Virus record (IMG/VR): IMGVR_UViG_3300033183_000212
Coordinates: 82,618-146,617 of that record
Length of the DNA stretch: 64,000 bases
Source: a virus
Direction: 5' to 3' (one strand)
In this document: in pieces, positions 19,769-28,885 of the stretch
How positions within the stretch are numbered: the first letter of the stretch is position 1
Layout of the letters: each line of letters starts with the position of its first letter
Notes under the pieces: model-generated
What the model was told of the DNA's origin: nothing
The model's database searches: none
Seen by the model: the letters and a program-made list of their open reading frames with translations, nothing else
Position numbers and translations under genes: made by a program

Positions 19769-20544
19769 TATAAATCACCATATGATCTTTGAAATTCTTT
19801 GTTCACATGATGTAAAAAATGACCAGCAGCAGACACCTCTGGATGGTTTCTATCAATTAAAAAGTTCCAGGGTAAACCTATATTTTGATATGGCACTTGG
19901 TATCTTTCCACTAGATAACTGATATAAACTTCATTGTTTTGAAACCATAGCTTTGTTATATCGTCTGGATAAACATTGTCGTCTACCGCTTCATTAAACT
20001 TTTCATGTAATTCGTTCAATCTGTTTTTAAAATCTAGTTTTTGAATCGACTCTTTATTTCCAGCAACAACACCGGTGTTTGCAATGTCGTCATTACCATT
20101 AATGTCGTCTAAAAGCAACATAGCCTTTTTTGCACAGAGCTTTACGAACATATTCATCTTGTCGTAAGACTGATATTTTAACATCTTTGCAACTTTTAAT
20201 CTATCGTCAGACCTATTTACAGAATAGTAACATATATGATTTAAATCCCAAGCTTCAAAAAAATTTACTGGAGTGTTTGGAATAACATCAAAGTCTAAGT
20301 AAAGCACTTCATCATAATCCTTTGATAGATCATCTAGAAGAATTAATTTTTCAAATTGAATGTGATCGTAGTTAGTCGTACTTGTGGTAAAGAGATTATA
20401 TTCTGCGGCGCATGATTTGGCGTAGTTGCTCTGTGACTCCTCAAGTTTATTTTTAAACAACTTAAGTTGATTTTTCTTGAAGTCAGTAGCAGACTGATGT
20501 GGTTCAACCGTGTCAGTGTAAATGCTAAATACAATTCTTTTCAT
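19768..20544 (-). CDS. DXD glycosyltransferase (paralogue 1)
   Basis: 258 residues. The start MKRIVFSIYTD and the DXD site YLDFDVIP (Asp84, Asp86) are shared almost word for word with the next gene upstream, so the two are tandem paralogues. DIANTGVVAGNK is the second conserved GT-A region, and FLHHVNKEF supplies a C-terminal His as in GT8-like enzymes. It probably uses a nucleotide sugar. It overlaps its upstream neighbour by 20 nt, and its TAA overlaps the ATG of the radical SAM gene by one base. Base use is AT-rich compared with the structural genes. Confidence 0.65.
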   Translation of the reverse strand: MKRIVFSIYTDTVEPHQSATDFKKNQLKLFKNKLEESQSNYAKSCAAEYNLFTTSTTNYDHIQFEKLILLDDLSKDYDEVLYLDFDVIPNTPVNFFEAWDLNHICYYSVNRSDDRLKVAKMLKYQSYDKMNMFVKLCAKKAMLLLDDINGNDDIANTGVVAGNKESIQKLDFKNRLNELHEKFNEAVDDNVYPDDITKLWFQNNEVYISYLVERYQVPYQNIGLPWNFLIDRNHPEVSAAGHFLHHVNKEFQRSYGDL

Positions 20545-21424
20545 ACCAGCTTTTTATGAGTTCAACCTTTTTTGTTATCGCATGGATAAATTTACTATCG
20601 TTTGAAATATAGTCCCACTTGTCCATCACGTAGTGCCAACCATCAATTAAGTTTTGTGTTGGCACGTTATTGGTTTTTATGTTGTGGCTAAACATAATTT
20701 CATTATCAAAGCCAAAGTTCTGCTGTATATGTTTTGGCCACATACTATCTTCTTCGTGTAATAAAAAATTTATCTTCTCAAGCTGTTCGTCAAAACCATT
20801 CCAATAATCTAACTTATTAGCATATTCAGCTGAAATTCCAACAACACCAGTATTGTAAATATCGTTTTCACCAGAGTAACCATTTTCAATTAAAAGTGCT
20901 TTTGTAGTCCAGTATTTTGATGCAGGTGCTCTGTTCGTTATTGAGATACCTCTTTCATTATTCTCTGCATCTGACTTTAACTTTGAGATCGATGTGTCTA
21001 TTTCCTGGCGATTTGATAAGATTGCGATTCCGTTTTTAGTGATCTGCCATCTATCAAAAAAGTTTAGCTTTGTCACCGGAATTACATCTAAATCAATATA
21101 GAGTACTTCGTCATACGTTTCACATAACTTATACATCAAGTGTATCTTGTAATAATTTACAATGTTGTATGCTGTGATATACGGATAATTTTTGTTATAG
21201 TGAGCTTTAAACTTTAGCCAATCGTCATCATGTAAAAATATCTTATAATCAGCTTTTACAAGTTCTGCATATTTTTCATGCATTGACTTTAGCCAATCAT
21301 AGTATTCGATATATACTAACTTAGTTCTTTCTGTTTTAGATAGAGTATCATTTTCATACGGTTTTTGCCAATCTAGCTCATCATTAGGAATGTCAATATA
21401 TAGACTATAAACAACGCGTTTCAT
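20525..21424 (-). CDS. DXD glycosyltransferase (paralogue 2), first gene of minus operon
   Basis: 299 residues, starting MKRVVYSLYID, with DXD site YIDLDVIP (Asp111, Asp113), the DIYNTGVVGIS region and a C-terminal FIHAITKK. It is a longer paralogue of the following gene with about 40 extra residues before the DXD. It should be a cytoplasmic sugar transferase. Its ATG is separated by a single base from the ATG of the divergent methyltransferase gene, so its ribosome-binding region lies inside that gene. No strong Shine-Dalgarno sequence is visible there, and no TATAAATA lies upstream on this strand. Confidence 0.65.
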   Translation of the reverse strand: MKRVVYSLYIDIPNDELDWQKPYENDTLSKTERTKLVYIEYYDWLKSMHEKYAELVKADYKIFLHDDDWLKFKAHYNKNYPYITAYNIVNYYKIHLMYKLCETYDEVLYIDLDVIPVTKLNFFDRWQITKNGIAILSNRQEIDTSISKLKSDAENNERGISITNRAPASKYWTTKALLIENGYSGENDIYNTGVVGISAEYANKLDYWNGFDEQLEKINFLLHEEDSMWPKHIQQNFGFDNEIMFSHNIKTNNVPTQNLIDGWHYVMDKWDYISNDSKFIHAITKKVELIKSWYEKNCI

Positions 21425-21425
21425 T

Positions 21426-22007
21426 ATGGACTATCAAAAAATTCTTTCGGATATAGATTATATATGTAAAACTTATGAGGATGTGAGTTTGATTAGAGAA
21501 GTCATCAACTCAGTAAACTCAAACCAACTAAAGTGTAAGTCTTGGTTAGTAGATAAATGTGGAAAACACTTTGAGAAAAATCCAAGAATTCTTATTGCAG
21601 CAGGTTGGTTTGGGTTTGTCGGCCACTTAATTAAACAGCGATATCAAGCTGAGGTGACTTCATTTGATATGAATCCGTTATGTGCAAAGATCGGTAAGAT
21701 CATGTTCCCTGAAGTGAAGTTCAGATCTAATTTCATAGAGAATCAAAGTTGTGCCGGATATGATGTAGTGATATGCACATCGTGCGAACACTTCGAAGAC
21801 GAAGTCATTCATGACTTTCTTAAATCAAAAGATGAGGGCTCAGTTGTTATTTTACAGAGTAACAACTACTACTCAGTAGAAGATCACGTAAACTGTAAAG
21901 ACTCTCTAGAATCATTTGTAAAATCATATAGCGAGAGTGTAGATGTTCTTAAATCATATGAATTAGATATGGGGCATTATACTCGCTATATGTTAGTAGG
22001 TTTCTAA
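21426..22007 (+). CDS. Class I SAM-dependent methyltransferase-like protein
   Basis: 193 residues. Residues 55-66 (ILIAAGWFGFVG) fit the Gly-rich SAM-binding loop, VTSFDMNP (Asp81) fits the acidic end of strand 2, and YDVVICTSCEHFED fits motif IV. The end (HYTRYMLVGF) is the usual final beta pair. It likely methylates a small molecule, sugar or protein. It is divergent from the glycosyltransferase operon with one base between the start codons, and it is followed by a late promoter and fibre genes. Linkage to the sugar and radical SAM genes suggests one modification pathway; that is inference. Confidence 0.6.
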   Translation: MDYQKILSDIDYICKTYEDVSLIREVINSVNSNQLKCKSWLVDKCGKHFEKNPRILIAAGWFGFVGHLIKQRYQAEVTSFDMNPLCAKIGKIMFPEVKFRSNFIENQSCAGYDVVICTSCEHFEDEVIHDFLKSKDEGSVVILQSNNYYSVEDHVNCKDSLESFVKSYSESVDVLKSYELDMGHYTRYMLVGF

Positions 22008-22011
22008 TTAT

Positions 22012-22019
22012 TATAAATA
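22012..22019 (+). promoter_or_regulatory. T4-type late promoter TATAAATA
   Basis: An exact octamer 5 nt after the methyltransferase stop and 55 nt before the start of the small structural gene at 22075. The leader between them is GC-rich (22024-22053) and holds AGGGAG just before the ATG. It would drive the tail-fibre block. Confidence 0.7.
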
Positions 22020-22074
22020 AAGAGAGGCAGGGGCGTGATGGCGCGTCCGACAAAGAAATTACAGGGAGTATTTC

Positions 22075-22431
22075 ATGGCCACCTACGAAGAGATCACTAT
22101 TGATCAAGGTGCAGATGTCACTATTGAACTACACTTGGTTGACATCAACGGTGCAGCAAAAAACTTAACAGGCTATTCAGTCGCTGCAAAGATGAAGAAG
22201 AACTATAACAGCGATTCTTCTGACACAACGACGTTTACAACTGGAATCAATTCAGACGCCACTACTGGCATATGTACGCTGTCGCTCACAAATACTCAGA
22301 CAGACGCATTGAAAGCTCCCGGAAAATATGTTTATGATGTAGAGATCTCTTACGTAGATAGCGATGCAAACACTATCATTGAAAGAGTTCTTGAAGGAAG
22401 AATCCAAGTAACGCCGTCAGTCACTAAGTGA
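22075..22431 (+). CDS. Small beta-sandwich structural protein upstream of fibre
   Basis: 118 residues. The N-terminus ITIDQGADVTIELHLVDING, a middle NLTGYSVAAKMKK, and a C-terminal YDVEISYVDSDANTIIERVL form an Ig-like beta sandwich of the type found in N-terminal modules of phage receptor-binding proteins and baseplate upper proteins. It is a common small gene next to fibre genes in T4-like marine phages. It probably links or decorates a fibre. It has an excellent ribosome-binding site (AGGGAG) and a late promoter 55 nt upstream. Confidence 0.5.
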   Translation: MATYEEITIDQGADVTIELHLVDINGAAKNLTGYSVAAKMKKNYNSDSSDTTTFTTGINSDATTGICTLSLTNTQTDALKAPGKYVYDVEISYVDSDANTIIERVLEGRIQVTPSVTK

Positions 22432-22438
22432 GGTAGCA

Positions 22439-25400
22439 ATGTCAATTAAAGTTTCCTCACTAGGAACAACTGTACTCGTTAAGAAGGTTGGCACTGAAAG
22501 TTCAACTTTCGTAAAGACAGTAAGAGTTGGTGTACCACGGGCTGCATACATCGCTACCACGACAGAAACGTTTAGTGGCATGCAAGATGTCAACGTTGCT
22601 GGTGCTCAGAACGGCGATATCCTTATCTATGACTCTGCATCACAGAAGTGGATAAACTCAACGTTTACAATCAAGCTCGATGCAGCAAATTTAGGTGGCA
22701 CGGGTTTAACATACGACAGCGCAACAGATACTCTTCACATAGACAGCGCTGAGTTTAATACGTATTTCTTAAATCGAATCAGCACTAACCTGATTCCTAT
22801 CGCCGACAGTACATATGATCTTGGCGATTCAAACTACAAGTGGAAAGACCTGTATCTTTCTGGAAGCACGATCTATCTTGGTAACATTAAACTCAAGGAA
22901 GAAGGCAGCACGTTTGTAGTTAGAGACAGCGGAAACAACGTTGTCGCTGTCAACCTAGATGGAAACACTACAGACGATTTGTCTGAAGGCAGCAACTTAT
23001 ATTATACCGACGCTCGTGTCCAGAATGTAGTTACTAAAACTTATGTTGATGGGTTAAATGTTAATGCTGATACTCTTGATGGTGTAAGTTCAGGAGCCTT
23101 CTTGAGAGGAGACGCATCTGATACTAAGACTTCAGGCGACTTAAGTTTTCTTGATAACGTAAAGCTAAAGTTTGGTAATTCTAATGATCTGCAAATATAT
23201 CATAATGGAGTTTCGAACATTGTTGAAGATGTTGGAACTGGTGGATTAACTCTGCGTGGTAATAACGTATATCTTCAAGATGATGCGGCGGGCGGATATA
23301 ACTTATTTGCTCAAGGTTTACACAACGCTGCTTTTGAGATATACTATGATGGGTCTAAGAAATTTGAAACAACTAGCACTGGAGTTACTGTAACGGGTCA
23401 AGTTACGGGTGATTCTGCTACGTTTGCGAATATCACAAGATCTGGTGCTACAAGTTATTCTGGATCATGGGGCTCTGCGACAGAGATTCCAGTTGTTACT
23501 GTCGATGCATCTGGTTTCATTGATTCAATCGGAACAACTACAGTTGCTGGTGTAACGTCGACGACATATGATTCTGCTACAGGTGTCTTTACGATCAACA
23601 CTGCTGATGGTGGATCTTTTGCTACTACATTGCATGACTCTGATGATCGTATCGCAGAAATCAGAGGTGCATTGAGCGCTAGCGGAGATCTGACATATAA
23701 TTCGTCTACCGGTCAATTTAGCTTTGATGTTGAATCAGTTTATACGAAAGCTAACTTTGATAGTGACTTAAGTTTGGCTCTTTCTACTGATGCTGTCACT
23801 ACGACAGATCTGACTGAAGGCGATAATCTTTACTATACTACAGTAAGAGCCGATTCGGCTTTTGATGTAAGATTAGCTACAAAGACGACAACTGATCTAA
23901 CAGAAGGCGATAACTTATACTACACGACTGATCGAGCAGATAGCGATGCAAAAAACGCGTTCTCTGGTGGTACTGGTGTTGATATCACAGCTGGTGTTGT
24001 TTCGATTGGTCAGGCTGTAGAGACAACATCGGACGTTACGTTTGCTAAGATCGAAGGTGACTCAGTATCGATCTCACAGATCGACTTCAACACTCTATAC
24101 GCTGAGCACATCCCTTACAAAGAGGGTTCAGTCTGGTACGATCAGATTCACAAGACACTGAACTACTGGAGTGATGACTCAAACGTTGTTCACGAGATTG
24201 GTATCGAGGAACATCAGAGAGTCTACAACAACACTGGTTCTACGATCACAAAGGGTCAACCTCTTTACTTCAGCGGTAACTATAATCCAGGCGGTGGTGC
24301 CGTTGCTGTTCCTACAGTTGGTCTTGCAGACGCGACAGACGTCAACGCGTACAACGCTCAAGGTCTTGCTGCCGGTGACATTCAAAATAACTCGTATGGT
24401 TACTGTATAATCTCAGGTCAATTAGACAAAGTCAACACACAAGGTCTAAGTGCAGGTGCAAACTTCTTCGTTGGTTTAACACCTGGAGCGGTTCAAAACG
24501 CATCACCTGTATATCCTAATTACCCGATGTGTTTAGGTTGGGTTGTAAAGACCGGTGACTCAAATGGTGTGTTGCTTGTCAACCAACAGAACCACTCGGT
24601 AAACAGTTTCCGTGTACGCACATCTGCACACATTGGTTCGGATCTAATCGTTGGTGGTAACCTTACGGTTACCGGAACTCAGACTATCATATCAACCGAG
24701 AACGTTCAGATTGGTGGTAACATTCAATTCTTGAACGCTGGTAACACGATCGGTGAGGCTAACACAACTTTCGCTGGTAGTGGGCTGGACGACGCGTTCT
24801 TTGCTGGTCACTATAGCGGTGATAGCTCAACTAAGAGTTTTTATGTAAAGATCGATAGTGCAGGCGCTACCGATACGTTTGAGTGGGGCCATGACAGTAC
24901 GGTCGGTCCTGTTGCTACTGGTATTGCGATCACCGGTTCAGAGCAGACACTGACAGCCGGAATCAAGATTGATTTCGGAGCTACAACTGGTCATACTTTA
25001 GGAGACGTTTGGGCAGGAACAGCAGCTGCAACAGAAACCGATACTGGTATATTTAGTAATAGAAATACTGGTGATGGAGGTGACGGTTATACTCATGTTG
25101 GCTTCTTCTTTGACGTGTCAGAGAATAAGTGGCGACTGCTTGATGCGTATGACTCTGAGCCAGAAGCACCTATTAACATCACAGCACCAAGCCTTTCGTA
25201 TGGTACACTTGTACTTGATACTGTTGAAGGAAACTTGACAGGTAATGTAACAGGTAACGCTGATACAGCTACACAACTTGCAAATAATAGAGCTTTTTCT
25301 ATTACAGGAGATATTACTGCAACTGGTGTAAACTTTAATGGTACTGGCAATGTAGCACTAAACGCTGCTATCACATCAGGTTCTATTGTTAATGATGATA

Positions 25401-26644
25401 TCAATGACTCTGCCGCGATTGCTGATACTAAGCTCGCCACGATCAGTACGGCTGGTAAAGTTCTGAATAGCGCGACGTCTGCTACAGATGCAAATACTGC
25501 TTCAGCGATAGTCGCTCGCGATGCATCTGGCAACTTCAGCGCTGGTGTGATCACTGCTACGTTTAGCGGTAACTTAACTGGTAACGTCACTGGAAACGCG
25601 TCGACTGCAGACTCTGCGGCAGACGCTGGACAACTAAACGGCCAGACTGCAGCCTACTACTTGAACTATAATAACTTCACGAATACGCCTACTAACGTAA
25701 GCACTTTTGTGAATGATGCTAACTACTTAGACAGCACCACGGTTCAAGATGTAATCAACGCTTCTTACATTCAGTCTAATCAAACCACGTATAACACAAG
25801 TGACTTCTTAGATTCAACTACAGTATCTTTGGTGGTAGACGCTGCGTATGTACAAGCAAGACAGACAACATACTCGACGGCTGACTTTTTAGACTCTTAC
25901 TATGCAACAGCTCTTATCGATTCTGCGTACATTGCATCGAGAGTTAGCGCTGGTACAGACTCTTCGACAGTTGTTGCACTCATTACGAGTACAGTTGATA
26001 ATTCCTATGTTCAGTCTAGACAGATCACTTATAACACCAGTGATTTTCCGGATTCGGCTGGTGTTACAACCTTAGCTAACTCTGCAATATCTTCAGCAAC
26101 TGGATCTTCAATCCTTGCCTATGATGCAAACTTACAGGGATTTGTTACTGCGTTTACACTACCGACGTCTGACGGTACGACTGGGCAAGTGTTACAGACG
26201 AATGGTTCTGGTACACTATCTTTTGTCGATCAGTCTGGTGGCGGACTGTCTAATGCAGCAGACTCTGGTTCCGGTGTTACTGTTAGCGGTGATCTCACGG
26301 TTCAAGGTAACATCTTTGCTGATAGCGACGTAACCGCTTCGAACTTCAACACAACATCTGATGCTCGTATCAAGACGAACGTTCGTACGATCTACGATGC
26401 GCTTGATAAGACGATGCAGCTTCGTGGTGTATACTTCGACAAGAACGGTAAGCCTGATATCGGTTTGATCGCTCAAGAAGTTGAAGAAGTCATGCCGATG
26501 GTCGTCAATACACTGAACGATGAGATGCAGACTAAGACTGTAAACTATGGTGGATTGGTTGGTCTGTTAGTTCAAGCAATCAAGAGTCAACAAGAGCAGA
26601 TCGATGATCTGACAGACAAGGTCAATAAACTTTTAGATAAATAA
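22439..26644 (+). CDS. Long tail fibre with C-terminal S74 intramolecular chaperone
   Basis: 1401 residues. The C-terminal 95 residues (from Ser1307, SDARIKTNVRTIYDAL, through GLIAQEVEEVMP and YGGLVGLLVQAIKSQQEQ) are a peptidase S74 chaperone, which helps the fibre trimerise and cuts itself off at the Ser. The rest is made of repeated fibre modules: TEGDNLYYT three times, DSTYDLGDSNYKWKDLYLSG, a Gly/Asn-rich beta region, and a block of NTSDFLDSTTV/AAYVQARQTTY repeats around residues 1090-1230 shared with the gene at 43433. It should form the receptor-binding distal fibre. It starts 7 nt after the small sandwich gene. Confidence 0.85.
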   Translation: MSIKVSSLGTTVLVKKVGTESSTFVKTVRVGVPRAAYIATTTETFSGMQDVNVAGAQNGDILIYDSASQKWINSTFTIKLDAANLGGTGLTYDSATDTLHIDSAEFNTYFLNRISTNLIPIADSTYDLGDSNYKWKDLYLSGSTIYLGNIKLKEEGSTFVVRDSGNNVVAVNLDGNTTDDLSEGSNLYYTDARVQNVVTKTYVDGLNVNADTLDGVSSGAFLRGDASDTKTSGDLSFLDNVKLKFGNSNDLQIYHNGVSNIVEDVGTGGLTLRGNNVYLQDDAAGGYNLFAQGLHNAAFEIYYDGSKKFETTSTGVTVTGQVTGDSATFANITRSGATSYSGSWGSATEIPVVTVDASGFIDSIGTTTVAGVTSTTYDSATGVFTINTADGGSFATTLHDSDDRIAEIRGALSASGDLTYNSSTGQFSFDVESVYTKANFDSDLSLALSTDAVTTTDLTEGDNLYYTTVRADSAFDVRLATKTTTDLTEGDNLYYTTDRADSDAKNAFSGGTGVDITAGVVSIGQAVETTSDVTFAKIEGDSVSISQIDFNTLYAEHIPYKEGSVWYDQIHKTLNYWSDDSNVVHEIGIEEHQRVYNNTGSTITKGQPLYFSGNYNPGGGAVAVPTVGLADATDVNAYNAQGLAAGDIQNNSYGYCIISGQLDKVNTQGLSAGANFFVGLTPGAVQNASPVYPNYPMCLGWVVKTGDSNGVLLVNQQNHSVNSFRVRTSAHIGSDLIVGGNLTVTGTQTIISTENVQIGGNIQFLNAGNTIGEANTTFAGSGLDDAFFAGHYSGDSSTKSFYVKIDSAGATDTFEWGHDSTVGPVATGIAITGSEQTLTAGIKIDFGATTGHTLGDVWAGTAAATETDTGIFSNRNTGDGGDGYTHVGFFFDVSENKWRLLDAYDSEPEAPINITAPSLSYGTLVLDTVEGNLTGNVTGNADTATQLANNRAFSITGDITATGVNFNGTGNVALNAAITSGSIVNDDINDSAAIADTKLATISTAGKVLNSATSATDANTASAIVARDASGNFSAGVITATFSGNLTGNVTGNASTADSAADAGQLNGQTAAYYLNYNNFTNTPTNVSTFVNDANYLDSTTVQDVINASYIQSNQTTYNTSDFLDSTTVSLVVDAAYVQARQTTYSTADFLDSYYATALIDSAYIASRVSAGTDSSTVVALITSTVDNSYVQSRQITYNTSDFPDSAGVTTLANSAISSATGSSILAYDANLQGFVTAFTLPTSDGTTGQVLQTNGSGTLSFVDQSGGGLSNAADSGSGVTVSGDLTVQGNIFADSDVTASNFNTTSDARIKTNVRTIYDALDKTMQLRGVYFDKNGKPDIGLIAQEVEEVMPMVVNTLNDEMQTKTVNYGGLVGLLVQAIKSQQEQIDDLTDKVNKLLDK
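26048..26098 (+). repeat. 51-bp module shared with a second fibre gene (copy 1)
   Basis: These 51 bases in the S74 fibre match 44135-44185 in another fibre-like gene with three mismatches. The match includes a perfect 27-nt stretch (26072-26098 and 44159-44185) and a perfect 17-nt stretch at the left end. Conservation of synonymous positions points to recombination between the two genes rather than old divergence. Confidence 0.75.
26636..26643 (+). promoter_or_regulatory. Possible late promoter variant GATAAATA
   Basis: A one-mismatch version of the late octamer covers the stop region of the S74 fibre and lies 34 nt before the next fibre start. Spacing is like that of the exact copies, but one mismatch in an AT-rich setting makes this weak. 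Confidence 0.35.
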
Positions 26645-26677
26645 GAGTAGAAACTAGCCGAGTTCAAGGGAGCGAAG

Positions 26678-27928
26678 ATGGCAATCAAAGTATCAGGTAC
26701 GACTGTTATCGACGACAGTCGCAACCTCACTAACGTCGGAAACATTAACGGTAAGTCGCCTACTATCATCGACTCATCCGGCGTCGCATCTTTTATAGAG
26801 AAAGGTTACATGGAGCTGCTTGGCTCTACCGCACCTGTCGGGGCGCAGTATCTTAAAATCTTTGATCACACTTTTAGTGCGGGAGACACTTGGTCTGCTA
26901 AGATCGAGTTGAACATGCGTCAGCAAAACACCGGCGGATCGACAGCTCCAGACTATCTTGTTTTATACTTTGATGGATATTGGAGTGGTAGCGGTAACTT
27001 GCCTGTTTTTAATCTATCATGCAATCATGGAGATTATGAATATTCAACTTTTAACTATTCAGACATAACTTCTCGTTATACAACATCTGGTAGGCTTCAA
27101 ATCTTTGCTAGATCAAGTTCTACAGATTACTTGTGCTATGGAAGACTGATCAACTTAATTCAAGCGACAAACTCTGGTGGTACTTATGACCTAGTTCAAT
27201 TACCATCATTGCAAACAGGAAATACGTGGCAGTCAACCACTGATCCAGATGGAATTGGCGGGACAACCGCCACCGGGGATTTAAGAGATATTTTAATTGA
27301 CGGCATTACTGCAACGTCGGTTACTGCAACGACGGTTTCCTCAACTTATTTATACCCTACTTATTATTCTCGTCATAACGATCACATAGAAGCATATTTT
27401 GGAACAGGCAACGACACGTATTTCTATCACAATGGATCTAATTTAATTTTAGAACTGACAAGTTCAGCCACGAACGACTTTTATGTTACTACTGGTGGGT
27501 ATGCTCGAATTCAATTTGATCGAAGTAATAATAGACTTTTAGCTGTTGGCTCTGGTTCAATTCGAGCTAATGAACTTGATACTACGAACGATACTACAAG
27601 TTCTGATTTTATAGTTCCTTTTGTAGGTACGACATCTTCTGGTGGCTCTGGTGACGTGTTGTCAAACTCTTCCTTGACGTTTAAACCATCAGACGGAACA
27701 TTAAGTACAGACAGATTAGTAGTAGCAGACTCGGCGTATGGACCTGGTGGTATCGCACTCGGTGCTACAGGCGGTGGTACAGATCAGGTGTTCTTCATGA
27801 ATCAAACACATATCACGACAGACTTCACGCTCGGAGACTCGAACAACGCAGGCACGTTCGGTCCTGTCACAGTTGACAGCGGTGTCACCGTCACGATTAA
27901 CTCTGGGTCCAGATGGACTGTCGTTTAA
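26678..27928 (+). CDS. Tail fibre protein with SG-VTV-WTVV type C-terminal tip
   Basis: 416 residues. The N-terminus MAIKVSGTTVIDDSRNLTNV is a standard attachment module. Residues about 45-200 form a beta domain with aromatic and Asn/Ser-rich strands that may bind sugar, and IEAYFGTGNDTYFYHNGSNL is a fibre motif. The end VTVDSGVTVTINSGSRWTVV is a recurrent C-terminal tip also present, diverged, in the 77-residue gene at 29482. It is likely a receptor-binding fibre or side fibre. A possible GATAAATA promoter precedes it. Confidence 0.6.
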   Translation: MAIKVSGTTVIDDSRNLTNVGNINGKSPTIIDSSGVASFIEKGYMELLGSTAPVGAQYLKIFDHTFSAGDTWSAKIELNMRQQNTGGSTAPDYLVLYFDGYWSGSGNLPVFNLSCNHGDYEYSTFNYSDITSRYTTSGRLQIFARSSSTDYLCYGRLINLIQATNSGGTYDLVQLPSLQTGNTWQSTTDPDGIGGTTATGDLRDILIDGITATSVTATTVSSTYLYPTYYSRHNDHIEAYFGTGNDTYFYHNGSNLILELTSSATNDFYVTTGGYARIQFDRSNNRLLAVGSGSIRANELDTTNDTTSSDFIVPFVGTTSSGGSGDVLSNSSLTFKPSDGTLSTDRLVVADSAYGPGGIALGATGGGTDQVFFMNQTHITTDFTLGDSNNAGTFGPVTVDSGVTVTINSGSRWTVV

Positions 27929-27939
27929 AGGAATAGAAT

Positions 27940-28458
27940 ATGGGAGCTTCAATAGACGGCGGCACAGGTATCGTATCTCCAGGTACACTGAAGATTCAGT
28001 CTACAGCTGGTGGTACTTTTACGCTGTCAGCTAACTCAGCGAATAACGTCGCGTTATCTTTACCAGATTCAGATGGTACATTCATTACTTCATCTAGTTA
28101 TGATTTTACAGATTTTTTAACTGATACAACACATGGAAGCAGACTTGTTGCTGGATACGTCACATTTAATTCAAGTGCGACAATTTCTCAATCATATAAT
28201 GTATCTTCGGTGACTAAAGGTACCACAGGTGCATTTGCAATCACTTGGAGCACGGCAATGGCTGACGCTGATTATGGAGTTATTGTTACTACAGGTAAAA
28301 CTGCAGGGTCATATACGGACACATCAGGTTGGTTGCTTTATGCTGGATGTGTCACTAGATCTACTACGGTTGCTTACATTTCACAATGGAAACCATCGTC
28401 TACTTGGTTAGAGGATACTAACGCGCTGACAACTGTTATAGCGTTTACTACTACATAG
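27940..28458 (+). CDS. Short tail fibre tip protein
   Basis: 172 residues. Residues 1-55 (SPGTLKIQSTAGGTFTLSAN, then NVALSLPDSDGTFITSS) are the attachment and neck module seen in short fibres of marine phages. The rest is one compact beta domain with several Trp and Tyr (ITWSTAMADADYGVIVTTGK, SGWLLYAGCVTRS) and an end VIAFTTT. It is probably a small receptor-binding tip. It has a GGAATAGAAT ribosome-binding stretch and is followed directly by a likely fibre chaperone gene. Confidence 0.5.
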   Translation: MGASIDGGTGIVSPGTLKIQSTAGGTFTLSANSANNVALSLPDSDGTFITSSSYDFTDFLTDTTHGSRLVAGYVTFNSSATISQSYNVSSVTKGTTGAFAITWSTAMADADYGVIVTTGKTAGSYTDTSGWLLYAGCVTRSTTVAYISQWKPSSTWLEDTNALTTVIAFTTT

Positions 28459-28467
28459 GAGAGATAG

Positions 28468-28884
28468 GTGGCACAGGTAATTGTTTTTACAAATGAGAAC
28501 GGCGGTACTTCACTTGTCAGTGTTGCTAGTGGTGTTGATATCGCGTCTTATAAAGAATCACTAAATGAACCTACTGCTATAATAGTTGATCGTTCGTCTC
28601 TTCCTACTGATGAGGAGTTTTTTAATTCGTGGGAAATAAATGATTCTAATTTAGTATCTGTTAATATGGTTAAAGCAAAGAGTATTGCACATAACATAAG
28701 AAAAATGAAGAGAGAAGAAGAGTTTAAGCCTTATGATGATTTGATTTCGAAACGAATTCCTGGAACTGATTTTGATAATGTTGAAGCAGAAAGAATTAAA
28801 ATACGAGCTAAATATGAAATCATGCAAAATGATATAGACAACGCGCTAAATACAGCCGAACTTAAATCTATTCTGGATCAATGA
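28468..28884 (+). CDS. Putative tail fibre assembly protein (GTG start)
   Basis: 138 residues from a GTG preceded by AGGAGAG at 6 nt. The first 70 residues are alpha/beta. The second half is helical and charged with the lay-out of tail fibre assembly chaperones: a helix of R and K (AKSIAHNIRKMKREEEFKPY), an acidic step, then RIKIRAKYEIMQNDIDNALN and ELKSILDQ. Such proteins bind fibre tips during folding and leave before particle completion. Its placement between two short fibre genes fits. It is more AT-rich than its neighbours. The family call is pattern-based. Confidence 0.45.
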   Translation: MAQVIVFTNENGGTSLVSVASGVDIASYKESLNEPTAIIVDRSSLPTDEEFFNSWEINDSNLVSVNMVKAKSIAHNIRKMKREEEFKPYDDLISKRIPGTDFDNVEAERIKIRAKYEIMQNDIDNALNTAELKSILDQ

Positions 28885-28885
28885 T

